Shown here: positions 1-8,225 of the stretch, piece after piece
Layout of the letters: the number at the start of each line of letters is the position of its first letter
Numbering within the stretch: the stretch's first letter is position 1
NCBI GenBank assembly: GCA_039649115.1
Contig: JBBWZQ010000185.1
Coordinates: forward strand, 1 to 30,565
Source: DATEJJ01 sp039649115
Lineage (GTDB): Bacteria > Actinomycetota > Actinomycetes > Mycobacteriales > Micromonosporaceae
Length of the DNA: 30,565 bases
Reading direction: 5' to 3'
The notes under the pieces: generated by a model
Told to the model about the DNA's origin: nothing
Databases searched by the model: none
The model's input: the letters and a program-made list of their open reading frames with translations, nothing else
Translations under genes and position numbers: made by a program

Positions 1-337
1 GGAAGCTCACCTGCCCGTCGGTCATGTACCGGCTCTTGGCGATCTCGTTCGCCACGATGTCCCAGCACACCGCGAAGAAGTCGGAGAACATCACCTCGGC
101 GATCGGCCGCAGCCCGGTCATCGCCGCGCCCATCGCCGCGCCGACGATCGCCTGCTCGGAGATGGGGGTGTCCCAGACGCGGCGCGGGCCGAACTCGGCG
201 AGCAGCCCGACCGTCGTCTTGAACACGCCCTCGGCCGCGCCGATGTCCTCGCCGAGGCAGACCACGGTCTCGTCGCGCCGCATCTCCCGCGCGATGCCCT
301 CGGCCACCGACTCGCGGTAGGTGATCAGGTCCGCCAT
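1..337 (-). CDS. 2-oxoacid dehydrogenase E1 component, beta subunit (partial, C-terminus beyond left edge)
   Basis: This is the N-terminal 112 or so residues of an E1-beta (transketolase-like) subunit, which with E1-alpha binds thiamine diphosphate and decarboxylates a 2-oxoacid or acetoin. It begins MADLITYRESVAEGIARE and carries family signatures: CLGEDIG followed by GVFKTT near residues 27-42, then WDTPISEQAIVGAAMGAA and a GLRPIAEVMF segment. The ATG at 337 overlaps the E1-alpha stop by 13 bp, so the two are translationally coupled, as expected for an alpha2-beta2 enzyme. The gene runs off the left edge, so nothing can be said about its C-terminal domain or about an E2 gene beyond it. The substrate is not determinable; acetoin, pyruvate and branched-chain 2-oxoacid enzymes share these motifs. 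Confidence 0.93.
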   Translation of the reverse strand, partial: MADLITYRESVAEGIAREMRRDETVVCLGEDIGAAEGVFKTTVGLLAEFGPRRVWDTPISEQAIVGAAMGAAMTGLRPIAEVMFSDFFAVCWDIVANEIAKSRYMTDGQVSF

Positions 338-1317
338 GCCGCACCGCCGTCCGCCCACACGTCGGTGAACGCCTCGGCCGGATCGGCGTCGGGTGCCGCC
401 TTCGCCGCCGCGACCGCCCCGGCGACCGCCGCGGCGGCACGCTGTTCGGCATCGTCCACATCGGACTCCGGTAGCCCTTCGTCGAGCAGGCGGGCCCGGG
501 AGACGGCGAGCGGGTCGCGGGCCAGCCACTCCCGCACCTCGTTCTCCGGGCGGTACCTGGCCGGGTCGGTGCGGCTGTGGCCGAAGTGGCGGTAGGTGCG
601 TGCCTCGATGACCGTCGGGCCGCTCCCCTCGCGGGCCCGGCTGGCGGCGCGCGCCACGGCGTCGCGTACCACGAGGACGTCGTTGCCGTCGATGACCTCG
701 GCGGGCAGCGCGTAGGCGCACGCCCGGTCCGCGGCTGGATTGTCCACTGTGGTCACCGCGGCGATCGGCGTGTATTCCATGTAGAGGTTGTTCTCGCAGA
801 CGAACAGCGCGGGCAGCCGCCACACGGCGGCGAGGTTGAGTGCCTCGTGGAACGCGCCGATGTTGGTGGCGCCGTCGCCGAAGAACGCGACGGCGACCTG
901 GCCGGTGCCGCGCAGGCTGGCCGACCAGGCCGCGCCGACCGCGATGGGCAGGTGCGCGCCGACGATCGCGTACGAGCCGAGCATGTGGTGCTCGGCCGAC
1001 GTGAGGTGCATCGAGCCGCCCTTGCCCTTGCACAGCCCGGTCGCCTTGCTCATCAGCTCCGCGAGGCACGCCTCGGGGGATGCGCCGCGCGCCATCGCGT
1101 GGTGGTGCCCGCGGTAGGTGGCGAACACGTAGTCGTCGGGCCGCAGCGCGGCGCTCGCGCCCACCGCGACCGCCTCCTGCCCGGCGGCCAGGTGCGTGGT
1201 GCCCTTCACCAGCCCGGCCAGGAACAGGTCGTGCGCGGCCTGCTCGGTGCCGCGGATGACCGCCATCCGCTCGTGCAGCGCGAGCAGGTCGGTGTCCCGG
1301 TCAGTGTGCACGGCCAT
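325..1317 (-). CDS. 2-oxoacid/acetoin dehydrogenase E1 component, alpha subunit
   Basis: A 330-residue thiamine-diphosphate-dependent E1-alpha subunit of usual length. The ThDP/Mg motif is clear: GDGATN at about 147-152 and the closing NN at 176-177 (ENNLYMEYTP). The YRGHHH segment near 68-73 and the phosphorylation-loop-like YRHFGHSRTDPARYRPE near 242-258 are also typical. KGKGGSMHL near 97-105 and NNLYMEYTP resemble acetoin dehydrogenase AcoA more than the long pyruvate dehydrogenase alpha chains; that subfamily choice is inference. The ATG at 1317 lies inside the end of the M24 gene (17-bp overlap), and its own stop overlaps E1-beta, so the three form one transcription unit. No E2 or E3 gene is seen inside the window. 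Confidence 0.93.
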   Translation of the reverse strand: MAVHTDRDTDLLALHERMAVIRGTEQAAHDLFLAGLVKGTTHLAAGQEAVAVGASAALRPDDYVFATYRGHHHAMARGASPEACLAELMSKATGLCKGKGGSMHLTSAEHHMLGSYAIVGAHLPIAVGAAWSASLRGTGQVAVAFFGDGATNIGAFHEALNLAAVWRLPALFVCENNLYMEYTPIAAVTTVDNPAADRACAYALPAEVIDGNDVLVVRDAVARAASRAREGSGPTVIEARTYRHFGHSRTDPARYRPENEVREWLARDPLAVSRARLLDEGLPESDVDDAEQRAAAAVAGAVAAAKAAPDADPAEAFTDVWADGGAAWRT

Positions 1318-2629
1318 TGCCGTCCGCCTTCACGGCCGTGTTGAGGTGGGACTGGGACTCCCGCACCGTGTTGAGCGCGCCACCCGCCGTCCAGTACTTG
1401 TGGCCCGCGACCAGCAGCTCCTCGGCCGGGAACTTGGTGATCACCTCGCAGCCGTCGGCCGTCACCACGAGTTCCTCCTCGATGCGCGCGGCGGACCATC
1501 CGTCGCCGGCCGGCCAGTACGTCTCCAGCGCGAAGACCATGCCCTCCTGCAGCGTCTCCGGATGTTCCAGCGACACCAGCCGGCTGAAGATGGGCTTCTC
1601 CCAGATGGACAGTCCGACGCCGTGGCCGTACTGCAGGGCGAACGCGGCCTCCTCGTCGGGGAAGCCGAACTCCTGGGCCCGGGGCCAGACCGACACGATC
1701 TCGGCGGTGGTCGCGCCCGGCCGCACCAGCGCGATGGCCTGGTCCATGTACTCCCGGCAGCGGGTGTAGGCGTCGCGCAGCGCGGGCGAGGCACTGCCGA
1801 CCGCGAAGCACCGGTAGTAGCAGGTGCGGTAGCCGAGGTGGCTGTGCAGGATGTCGAAGAACGCCGGGTCGCCGGGGCGCAGCAGCCGGTCGCTGTACAC
1901 GTGCGGGTGCGGGGCGCACCGCTCGCCGGAGATGGCGTTGACCCCCTCGACGTACTCGCTGCCGAGGTCGTAGAGGACCTTGCTGACCAGCCCGACGCAC
2001 TCGTTCTCGCGCACCCCCGGGCGCAGGAACTGGTACAGCTCCTCGTACGCCGCGTCGACCATCGCGCAGGCCTGTGCCAGCAGCGAGATCTCGTCGGGAG
2101 TCTTGGTGCGCCGCGCCTCCAGGAAGACCTGCTGCCCGTCCACGATGGACAGTCCGGCGCGCTGCAGGGCGAACAGGACCGGCGGTTCGACCACGTCGAC
2201 GCCGACCGGCTCGTCCTGCAACCCGCGCTCGGCCAGCTCGTGGTGGATCTTGCGGGCCAGCTCCTCGGCGATGCCGGCGTCGGGATGGAAGGCGCCGCGC
2301 AGCGTGGAGATGCCCGCCCGGGCGCGGTTCGTGCCGTCCAGCCACGGGTTGTAGATCTGGTGGTGGCGCGCGGCGGAGCCGAAGTCCCACAGGATCGGCT
2401 GGCCGCCGCGGGGCAGCAGCGCGAAGCGGATCAGCTTGTCCATCGCCCAGGTGCCGATGTGCGTGGACGTCAGGTACCGGATGTTGGCGAAGTCGAAGGT
2501 GAGCAGCGCGCCGAGGGCGGAGCCTTCGAGCGTCTGGTGGAGCCGGGCCAGCCGCTCCTCGCGCAGCCGCGCCAGGTCCACCCGCTGCTCCCAGTCGACC
2601 GCGTTGGGGCCGTACGTGCGGATCGACAC
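1301..2629 (-). CDS. M24 family (creatinase/prolidase fold) protein with one altered metal ligand
   Basis: A 442-residue pita-bread-fold protein: creatinase-type N-terminal domain (about 20-170) and M24 catalytic domain (about 180-430). Aligning to aminopeptidase P by eye, the five metal-ligand positions fall at D259 (FFDI), C270 (GYRTCYYRCF, normally Asp), H336 (YGHGVGLS), E369 (ALETYWP) and E384 (ARIEEEL). Four are kept and the second Asp is Cys. It may therefore be a metal-altered hydrolase, or a metal-free enzyme like creatinase, rather than a normal peptidase. The GTG at 2629 is preferred because AGAGGTGATC, a good Shine-Dalgarno match, sits about 8 nt upstream; an in-frame GTG at 2638 and ATG at 2701 lack such spacing. 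It leads the operon with E1-alpha and E1-beta and is divergent from the XRE-cupin regulator. Some DMSP lyases and ectoine hydrolases are also M24 proteins, but their specific residues are not evident here. Confidence 0.88.
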   Translation of the reverse strand: MSIRTYGPNAVDWEQRVDLARLREERLARLHQTLEGSALGALLTFDFANIRYLTSTHIGTWAMDKLIRFALLPRGGQPILWDFGSAARHHQIYNPWLDGTNRARAGISTLRGAFHPDAGIAEELARKIHHELAERGLQDEPVGVDVVEPPVLFALQRAGLSIVDGQQVFLEARRTKTPDEISLLAQACAMVDAAYEELYQFLRPGVRENECVGLVSKVLYDLGSEYVEGVNAISGERCAPHPHVYSDRLLRPGDPAFFDILHSHLGYRTCYYRCFAVGSASPALRDAYTRCREYMDQAIALVRPGATTAEIVSVWPRAQEFGFPDEEAAFALQYGHGVGLSIWEKPIFSRLVSLEHPETLQEGMVFALETYWPAGDGWSAARIEEELVVTADGCEVITKFPAEELLVAGHKYWTAGGALNTVRESQSHLNTAVKADGNGRAH

Positions 2630-2708
2630 GACGATCACCTCTAATCCACGGCGGTGGGGATCGTGACAGTCACGGTAGGCCCGGCGGGGGACGAGCGTCA
2701 AGCAGCAC

Positions 2709-2720
2709 TTAACACGTTAA
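2709..2720. promoter_or_regulatory. Candidate operator: TTAAC-AC-GTTAA palindrome
   Basis: A 12-bp inverted repeat, TTAAC-AC-GTTAA, lies in a small A+T-rich island between the divergent M24 gene (start 2629) and the XRE-cupin gene (start 2750). Looser outer arms, GCAGC at 2702-2706 and GCTGC at 2726-2730, flank it almost symmetrically. XRE-cupin regulators commonly bind palindromes in their own divergent promoter, so this is the best candidate autoregulatory site. Binding is inferred, not shown. Confidence 0.5.
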
Positions 2721-2749
2721 ATTGAGCTGCACGCATGGAGGGAGATCGC

Positions 2750-3388
2750 ATGGCAGCGTCGGAGGTACCGTGGCTCGGCCAGCGGCTGCGCGAGGAACGG
2801 GTGCGGCAGGGCGTCAGCGTGCGCGGCCTGGCCCGTGAGGTGGGTGTCTCGGCGAGCATGATCTCCCAGATCGAGACCGCGAAGAGCCAGCCGTCGGTGA
2901 GCACGCTGTACGCCATCACGACCGCGCTCACCATCTCCATCGAGGATCTGTTCAACCCACCCGCCGCCGCCCCGCCGCCGGTCCTCGTCCCGGCACCGGC
3001 ACCCGCCACCGTCATGGACGCGCTGCAGGCGATGCGGGGCGGGCGGCTCGGCCCGCTGGTGCGCCCGGACGACCGCCGGGTGCTGAGCCTCGACTCGGGC
3101 GTCACCTGGGAACTGCTCGGCGAACTGCCGCACCGGACGGTCGACTTCCTGCTCGTCACGTACGCGCCGGGCGGCACGTCGTCCAGCTCCGGCGGGCTGA
3201 TGCGCCACCCGGGCTCGGAGTACGGGTTCCTGCACCGCGGGCGGCTGGTACTCACGCTGGGCTTCGAGGAGATCGAGCTGCTGCCCGGCGACGCCATCTC
3301 CTTCGACTCGACCACGCCGCACGCGTACCGCAACGACGGCGACGAGCCCGCGGTCGGCGTCTGGTTCGTCCTCGAACCCGACCGGTGA
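2750..3388 (+). CDS. XRE-family transcriptional regulator with C-terminal cupin domain
   Basis: A 212-residue regulator. The N-terminal helix-turn-helix spans about residues 8-65, with LAREVGVSASMISQIE as the HTH core. An Ala/Pro-rich linker (about 70-87) follows, then a small cupin barrel (about 130-205) with the RHPGSEYGFLHRG and LLPGDAISFDSTTPHAY strands. In this family the cupin usually binds a small effector. The ATG at 2750 is chosen because GGAGGGAG (2737-2744) lies 5 nt upstream; the in-frame ATG at 2735 overlaps that site. It is divergent from the M24-E1 operon and convergent with livF, so it most likely controls the catabolic operon and perhaps the importer. The effector is unknown. 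Confidence 0.92.
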   Translation: MAASEVPWLGQRLREERVRQGVSVRGLAREVGVSASMISQIETAKSQPSVSTLYAITTALTISIEDLFNPPAAAPPPVLVPAPAPATVMDALQAMRGGRLGPLVRPDDRRVLSLDSGVTWELLGELPHRTVDFLLVTYAPGGTSSSSGGLMRHPGSEYGFLHRGRLVLTLGFEEIELLPGDAISFDSTTPHAYRNDGDEPAVGVWFVLEPDR

Positions 3389-3395
3389 CCCGCCA

Positions 3396-3443
3396 GATCA
3401 TGGTCACTCCTACACGTCAGGGCGGGTACCAGCGACCATGATC
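3396..3443. terminator. Inverted repeat between convergent genes (possible bidirectional terminator or REP-like element)
   Basis: GATCATGGTC (3396-3405) and its exact reverse complement GACCATGATC (3434-3443) flank a 28-nt spacer. One A/C mismatch inward lets the stem grow to 13 bp. It fills most of the gap between the regulator (ends 3388) and livF (ends 3468), which converge. There is no T-run, as is common for actinobacterial terminators. The long spacer and tidy arms would also fit a dispersed extragenic palindrome. Confidence 0.5.
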
Positions 3444-3467
3444 CGCGGTAGCGGGCCGCGGTGGGGG

Positions 3468-4175
<708 letters not shown>

Positions 4176-4192
4176 CGCAGCTCCCGGTAGAA

Positions 4193-4957
4193 CTAGTAGA
4201 AGAGGCTCTCCACCACGCCGTCGCCCAGGTAGGCCTGCTGCACGGTGGCGCTGCCGCGCACCAGGTGCGGCGGGCCGTCGGCGAGCACCGCGCCCTGGTG
4301 CAGCACGGTCACGTGGGTGGCCACGCCGAACACCAGGTCCAGGTCGTGCTCCACGATCACCGTGGTCACCCGCGGGGCCAGCGCCACGACCAGTTCGATG
4401 AAGTGCGCCGTCGCCGCCGCGGACATGCCCGCGGTGGGCTCGTCCAGCAGCAGCACCCTCGGGTTGGTGGCCAGCGCGACGGCCAGGTCGAGCTGCCGGC
4501 GCTCGCCGTGCGAGAGCGTACCGGCCGGGTCGCGGCGGCGTTCGAACAGGCCGGCCGCGGCCAGGTGGTCGACGGCCGTGCGGTGGACATTCCGGTACCG
4601 GTGACCCGGGCGCAGCATGCGCAGCCCGACCCCGGCGGCCCGCTGCACGGCCAGCGCCACGTTGTCCAGGACCGGCAGCGACAGGAACAGGCTCGGCTGC
4701 TGGAAGGTCTTGGTCACGCCGGCCCGCACCCGGGCGTACTCGGGCAGGTCGGAGATGTCCCGGCCGTCCAGCAGTACCCGGCCGGAGCCCGCGTCCAGCG
4801 CCCCGGTCACGAGGCCGAACAGGGTGGACTTCCCGGCGCCGTTGGGCCCGATCACGGCGTGCCGGGCACCGGGCGCCACCCGCATGCTGACGTCGTCGAC
4901 CGCGACGATCGAGCCGTAGCTGCCCGACAGCCCGTCGATCTCCAGTACCGGCGTCAT
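4193..4957 (-). CDS. livG: Branched-chain-type ABC importer, ATP-binding protein LivG (cluster 1)
   Basis: A 254-residue ATPase of the LivG type. Walker A is GPNGAGKST (37-45), the C-loop is LSHGERRQLDLA (148-159), and Walker B is LLLDEPTAGMS (169-179). TFQQPSLFLSLPVLDN is the Q-loop region and IVEHDLDLVF carries the switch His. The ATG at 4957 overlaps the livM stop by 4 bp (ATGA), which fixes the start. It pairs with LivF to power the LivHM permease. This protein keeps a normal LivG C-loop, unlike its counterpart in the second liv operon of this window. Confidence 0.95.
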   Translation of the reverse strand: MTPVLEIDGLSGSYGSIVAVDDVSMRVAPGARHAVIGPNGAGKSTLFGLVTGALDAGSGRVLLDGRDISDLPEYARVRAGVTKTFQQPSLFLSLPVLDNVALAVQRAAGVGLRMLRPGHRYRNVHRTAVDHLAAAGLFERRRDPAGTLSHGERRQLDLAVALATNPRVLLLDEPTAGMSAAATAHFIELVVALAPRVTTVIVEHDLDLVFGVATHVTVLHQGAVLADGPPHLVRGSATVQQAYLGDGVVESLFY

Positions 4958-5946
4958 GCGGAGCGCCTCGCGCGCCCGCCGGCCAGCCCCTTGGGCAGCA
5001 GGTACACGACCAGGATGAACACGCCGCCCAGCAGCAGCATCCCGCGACCGGCCAGGTAGGGCGACAGCTCGTAGCGGACCAGGACGACCAGCGCGGCGCC
5101 CAGCACCGGCCCGTACAGGGTGCCCCGGCCGCCGATGACCACGGCCATCAGCGCCAGCGCGGAGACCTCGAAGTTCAGGCTGCCCGGCGAGACGAACTGC
5201 GCCTGCGCCACCCAGAGCGAACCGCCCACCCCGGCGAGCACCCCGGCGATGCAGAACACGAGGTACTTGGGCCAGAAGGTGGCGTACCCCAGTGCCCGCA
5301 TCCGGCCCTCGTTGTCGCGGATGCCGCGCAGCGTGCGGCCGAAGGCGCTGCGCGAGACGACCACCACGACCGCGACGCACGCCGCGGACACCGCGAGCAC
5401 GTACCAGAGCACGTACCCGGTGGCCACCAGCGGCGGGCCGGCCGGCGCGATCCGGATGAACGGCAGGCCCACCAGCCCGTTGGACCCGCCCGTGAGCGAG
5501 GACCACTGGTTGGCCAGCGCGTGCACGAGTTCGGCCAGGGCCAGCGTGATCATGAGGAAATTGATGCCGCGCAGCCGCACCGCCAGCCAGCCGATGACGG
5601 CCGCGAGCAGGCCACCGGCCGCGGCGCCGGCCACGAGCTGCAGCGGCGCCACCGGGCTCAGCCGCGTCGCCACGATCGCGGCCGCGTACGCGCCGGCCCC
5701 GAACGGCGCGGCCTGCCCGAGCGACGGCAGGCCGGCCACGCCGGTGAGCAGGTCGAGGCCCACGACCAGGACGGCGAACGCGCACATGCGGGTCAGCGCG
5801 CTGGAGACCGGCGGAGTCACGCCGAACGGCGCGACCGCCACCGCGAGCACGGTGGCCACCGGCAGGACCCGGCGCAGCCGGCCGGCCCAGCCCCCGCGCA
5901 CCGCGGCATGGGCGGACGTTCGCGCCGGGCTGATGGTCGCGGTCAC
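4954..5946 (-). CDS. livM: Branched-chain-type ABC importer, permease LivM (cluster 1)
   Basis: A 330-residue polytopic membrane protein with about nine hydrophobic segments. LivM family marks include GVAGLPSLGQAAPFGAGAY (about 68-86), LRGINFLMITLALAE and the cytoplasmic loop RSAFGRTLRGIRDNEGRMRALG that contacts the ATPases. The GTG at 5946 is chosen because it overlaps the livH stop as GTGA (4 bp). The N-terminal 25 or so residues are polar and cytoplasmic before the first membrane span. The stop overlaps livG as ATGA. Confidence 0.94.
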   Translation of the reverse strand: MTATISPARTSAHAAVRGGWAGRLRRVLPVATVLAVAVAPFGVTPPVSSALTRMCAFAVLVVGLDLLTGVAGLPSLGQAAPFGAGAYAAAIVATRLSPVAPLQLVAGAAAGGLLAAVIGWLAVRLRGINFLMITLALAELVHALANQWSSLTGGSNGLVGLPFIRIAPAGPPLVATGYVLWYVLAVSAACVAVVVVVSRSAFGRTLRGIRDNEGRMRALGYATFWPKYLVFCIAGVLAGVGGSLWVAQAQFVSPGSLNFEVSALALMAVVIGGRGTLYGPVLGAALVVLVRYELSPYLAGRGMLLLGGVFILVVYLLPKGLAGGRARRSA

Positions 5947-6821
5947 GAGGCGGCCACCCGCATCCGGTTGCCGGGCCGCAGCAGCAGGCCGACCACCATG
6001 GTGGCGAAGACCAGGAAGGAGGCGTACCGGGGCAGCAGCGACACCCCGAGCACCTCCACCTGGCCGATCACCAGTGCCCCGACGAGCGTGCCGCGCACCG
6101 TGTCCACGCCACCGACGACGACCACGACCAACCCGAGGATCAGCACGTACTGGTCGAGTCCGGGGTAGGCGCCCAGGATCGGGGCGCCCAGCACTCCCCC
6201 GACGCACGCCAACACGGTGCCGAACGCGAAGATGCCGGCCACGAACGGCCTCGTGTCCACCCCCATGGCGCGCACCATCGGCGCGTCGATGACGGTCGCC
6301 CGGGCCAGCGCGCCGAGCCGGGTCCGCTCCACGACCAGGTACACGACGAGCGCCAGGACCAGGCCGACCAGGATGACCGCGAGCCGGTACACCGGGTAGG
6401 TGAAGCCGGCGAGCTGCGGGCTGCCGCTCAGGAAGCCCGGCGGCGACACGGTGTGCACGTCGTTGCCGAACACCGCCGAGATCAGGTCCGCGAGGACCAG
6501 CGCGACGCCGAGGCTCAGCAGCGCCTGGTCCAGATGGCCGCGGCCGGCCAGCGGGCGCATCATGAACGCCAGCCCGGCGCCGGCGCCCGCGCCGAGCACG
6601 GACGCCATCACCAGCGCGAGCAGGAACACCCAGATGCTCACCCGCCCGGTGAAGAACTGCACGGCGAGGTACGCGCCGGCGAGGTACAGCGCCCCGTGTG
6701 CGAGGTTGAGCACGTCGAGCACGCCGAGGATGAGCGACAGTCCGATCGCGATGGTGAACAGGAGCAGGCCGAAGGCGACGCCGTCGAGGATGGTGATGAA
6801 GTTGTCGGTGAGCCATTGCAT
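5943..6821 (-). CDS. livH: Branched-chain-type ABC importer, permease LivH (cluster 1)
   Basis: A 292-residue membrane permease. The N-terminal GLLLFTIAIGLSLILGVLD, then NLAHGALYLAGAYLA, is the canonical LivH start. ERTRLGALARATVIDAPMVRAMGVDT is the ATPase-contact loop, and VVVVVGGVDTVRGTLVGAL is a conserved late segment. It lies 22 bp downstream of livK and overlaps livM by 4 bp. It forms the inner-membrane channel with LivM. Confidence 0.95.
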   Translation of the reverse strand: MQWLTDNFITILDGVAFGLLLFTIAIGLSLILGVLDVLNLAHGALYLAGAYLAVQFFTGRVSIWVFLLALVMASVLGAGAGAGLAFMMRPLAGRGHLDQALLSLGVALVLADLISAVFGNDVHTVSPPGFLSGSPQLAGFTYPVYRLAVILVGLVLALVVYLVVERTRLGALARATVIDAPMVRAMGVDTRPFVAGIFAFGTVLACVGGVLGAPILGAYPGLDQYVLILGLVVVVVGGVDTVRGTLVGALVIGQVEVLGVSLLPRYASFLVFATMVVGLLLRPGNRMRVAAS

Positions 6822-6843
6822 GCGGTACTCCCTGCCTCGGCCG

Positions 6844-8016
6844 TCAGCTGCTCAGCGTCCGGAGGATGGCGTTGACGAGACCGCCGCCCTGGTCGCGTAC
6901 CTCGCGCAGGTAGTAGCGCTGCACCGGGTTGTGCGTGTCGCTGAAGTGCCAGGTGCCCCGCGGGCTGTCGATGTCGCCGAGCCGGCCGAGCCCGGCGACG
7001 ATCTGGGCACCCGTACGGGCGCCGGCCATGGCGCGGTCGAGGACCTGCGCCGCGTCGTACGCCGCCACGGAGAAGACGGTCGGCGGCGCGTGGTACCGGG
7101 CGACGTAGGCGGCGACGAACGCGTGGTTGGTGGCGGTGTCCAGTTCCGTGGAGTAGTGCAGGCCGGTCTGGATGCCCAGCGCCGCGGCGCCCTCGCCGCG
7201 CAGCACGCTGCCCTCGGTCAGGTAGCCGGTGGCGTACAGCGGGATGGTCGGGGCCAGGCCGAACTCCGTGTACTGCTTGACGAAGCTGACCGCCTCGGCG
7301 CCGGAGAAGAAGCAGAACACGGCGCGGGCACCGGAGCGCTGGATGCGCGCCAGGTACGGCTGGTAGTTCGAGGTGGTGCCGAACGGCGGGTAGTCCGCGC
7401 CGGCGACCTTCCCGCCGGCCGCCTCGAACGCCTCGCGGAACCCGCCGATCTGCTCGTGGCCGGCCGCGTAGTCGGGCGCGATGAGGTACACCTGGCCGAA
7501 GTCCACCCGGCTGGCGACGTAGGCACCCATCGACGCGCCCACGTCGCCGTTGGCGAACGAGGTGCGCCAGACGTAGGCCGACCGCTTCGCGCCGGTCAGC
7601 GCGTTCGCGCCGGCGTTCGCGATGATCAGCGGTACCTTCGCCTCGTTGTACGGCTGGATGAGCCCGAGCGCCGTCGCCGAGTTCACCACGCCGACGGCCA
7701 CCGCCACCTGGCTCTGCTGGATGAGCTTCTGCCCGGCCGGCACACCGCTGTCCGGGCCGGCCCCCTCGTCCGCCGTGACGAGGGCGACCCGCCGGTGCCC
7801 GAGCTGGCCGCCGTGCGCGTCGAGGTACAGGTGGAAACCCCGGCTGATGTCGGTCCCGAGCGGGGCGTAGACGCCGGACTGCGGGATCAGCAGGCCGATC
7901 TTCACGGAGTCCGAGGTGATCGTGCCGGTGTTGAACGACGATCCGCATGCCGGAAGCAGGGCGATCGCGACAATCGCCGACACTGCGCGCAGCACGCGGC
8001 CGTTGATTCGTCGCAT
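6844..8016 (-). CDS. livK: Branched-chain-type ABC importer, substrate-binding lipoprotein LivK (cluster 1)
   Basis: A 390-residue type-I periplasmic-binding-fold protein (Peripla_BP_6 / Leu-Ile-Val family). It starts with a lipoprotein signal, positive MRRINGR then hydrophobic to LLPAC with the lipid Cys at residue 24. KIGLLIPQSGVYAPLGTDISRG and the AVAVGVVNSATALGL region are typical of the family. Shine-Dalgarno CGGAGAA lies about 5 nt before the ATG. As first gene of the operon it likely has the promoter, in the 209-bp gap upstream. GFHLYLD, YAAGHEQIGGFREAFEAAGG and similar segments match solute-binding relatives, but the ligand cannot be read from sequence. Proximity to the M24-E1 genes suggests it delivers their substrate. 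Confidence 0.94.
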   Translation of the reverse strand: MRRINGRVLRAVSAIVAIALLPACGSSFNTGTITSDSVKIGLLIPQSGVYAPLGTDISRGFHLYLDAHGGQLGHRRVALVTADEGAGPDSGVPAGQKLIQQSQVAVAVGVVNSATALGLIQPYNEAKVPLIIANAGANALTGAKRSAYVWRTSFANGDVGASMGAYVASRVDFGQVYLIAPDYAAGHEQIGGFREAFEAAGGKVAGADYPPFGTTSNYQPYLARIQRSGARAVFCFFSGAEAVSFVKQYTEFGLAPTIPLYATGYLTEGSVLRGEGAAALGIQTGLHYSTELDTATNHAFVAAYVARYHAPPTVFSVAAYDAAQVLDRAMAGARTGAQIVAGLGRLGDIDSPRGTWHFSDTHNPVQRYYLREVRDQGGGLVNAILRTLSS

Positions 8017-8225
8017 ATGTTCTCCGACGGCATTCGAGGCGGGCGCCCCGATAAAAAGAGGTTCGGTCGCGAAATGTAGGCCACCAATGGACGCCGCACA
8101 AGAACCCGTGTCCCAACCGAAGCCTTACCCGGTGGTAAGTGACGCTTGGCCGGATATGCGCTGGCCACCGCCCGCGTCCGGCGGAACACCGTGAGAAACG
8201 CGTACATATTTAAAATTGTTTAAGG
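8017..8225. promoter_or_regulatory. Intergenic promoter region of liv cluster 1
   Basis: This 209-bp gap lies between the stop of the 8226 gene and the start of livK, both on the minus strand. It is visibly less GC-rich than its surroundings. It contains an A+T-rich block with two TTAA cores 6 bp apart at 8210-8223, the CTTACC/GGTAAG palindrome at 8124-8139, and the livK ribosome binding site. No clear -35/-10 pair is assigned. No ORF looks real here. Confidence 0.5.
8124..8139. promoter_or_regulatory. Candidate operator: CTTACC-CGGT-GGTAAG palindrome
   Basis: A perfect 6-bp inverted repeat with a 4-bp spacer, about 108 bp upstream of the livK ATG. Size and position fit a dimeric repressor site controlling the importer. 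It does not resemble the TTAAC palindrome near the XRE-cupin gene, so a different regulator could be involved. A short hairpin in the leader RNA is the alternative. Confidence 0.35.

Noticed and set aside
1301..2629. Identification of the M24 protein as DMSP lyase DddP or ectoine hydrolase DoeA
   Set aside because: The DddP-type double Asp before the GY motif and its later catalytic Asp are not visible at the aligned positions, and no ectoine-pathway neighbour is present.
1196..2644. Long plus-strand open frame opposite the M24 gene
   Set aside because: Composition is typical of antisense shadows (Arg, Gly, Val, His, Gln rich, no motif), and the M24 frame on the other strand is clearly coding.
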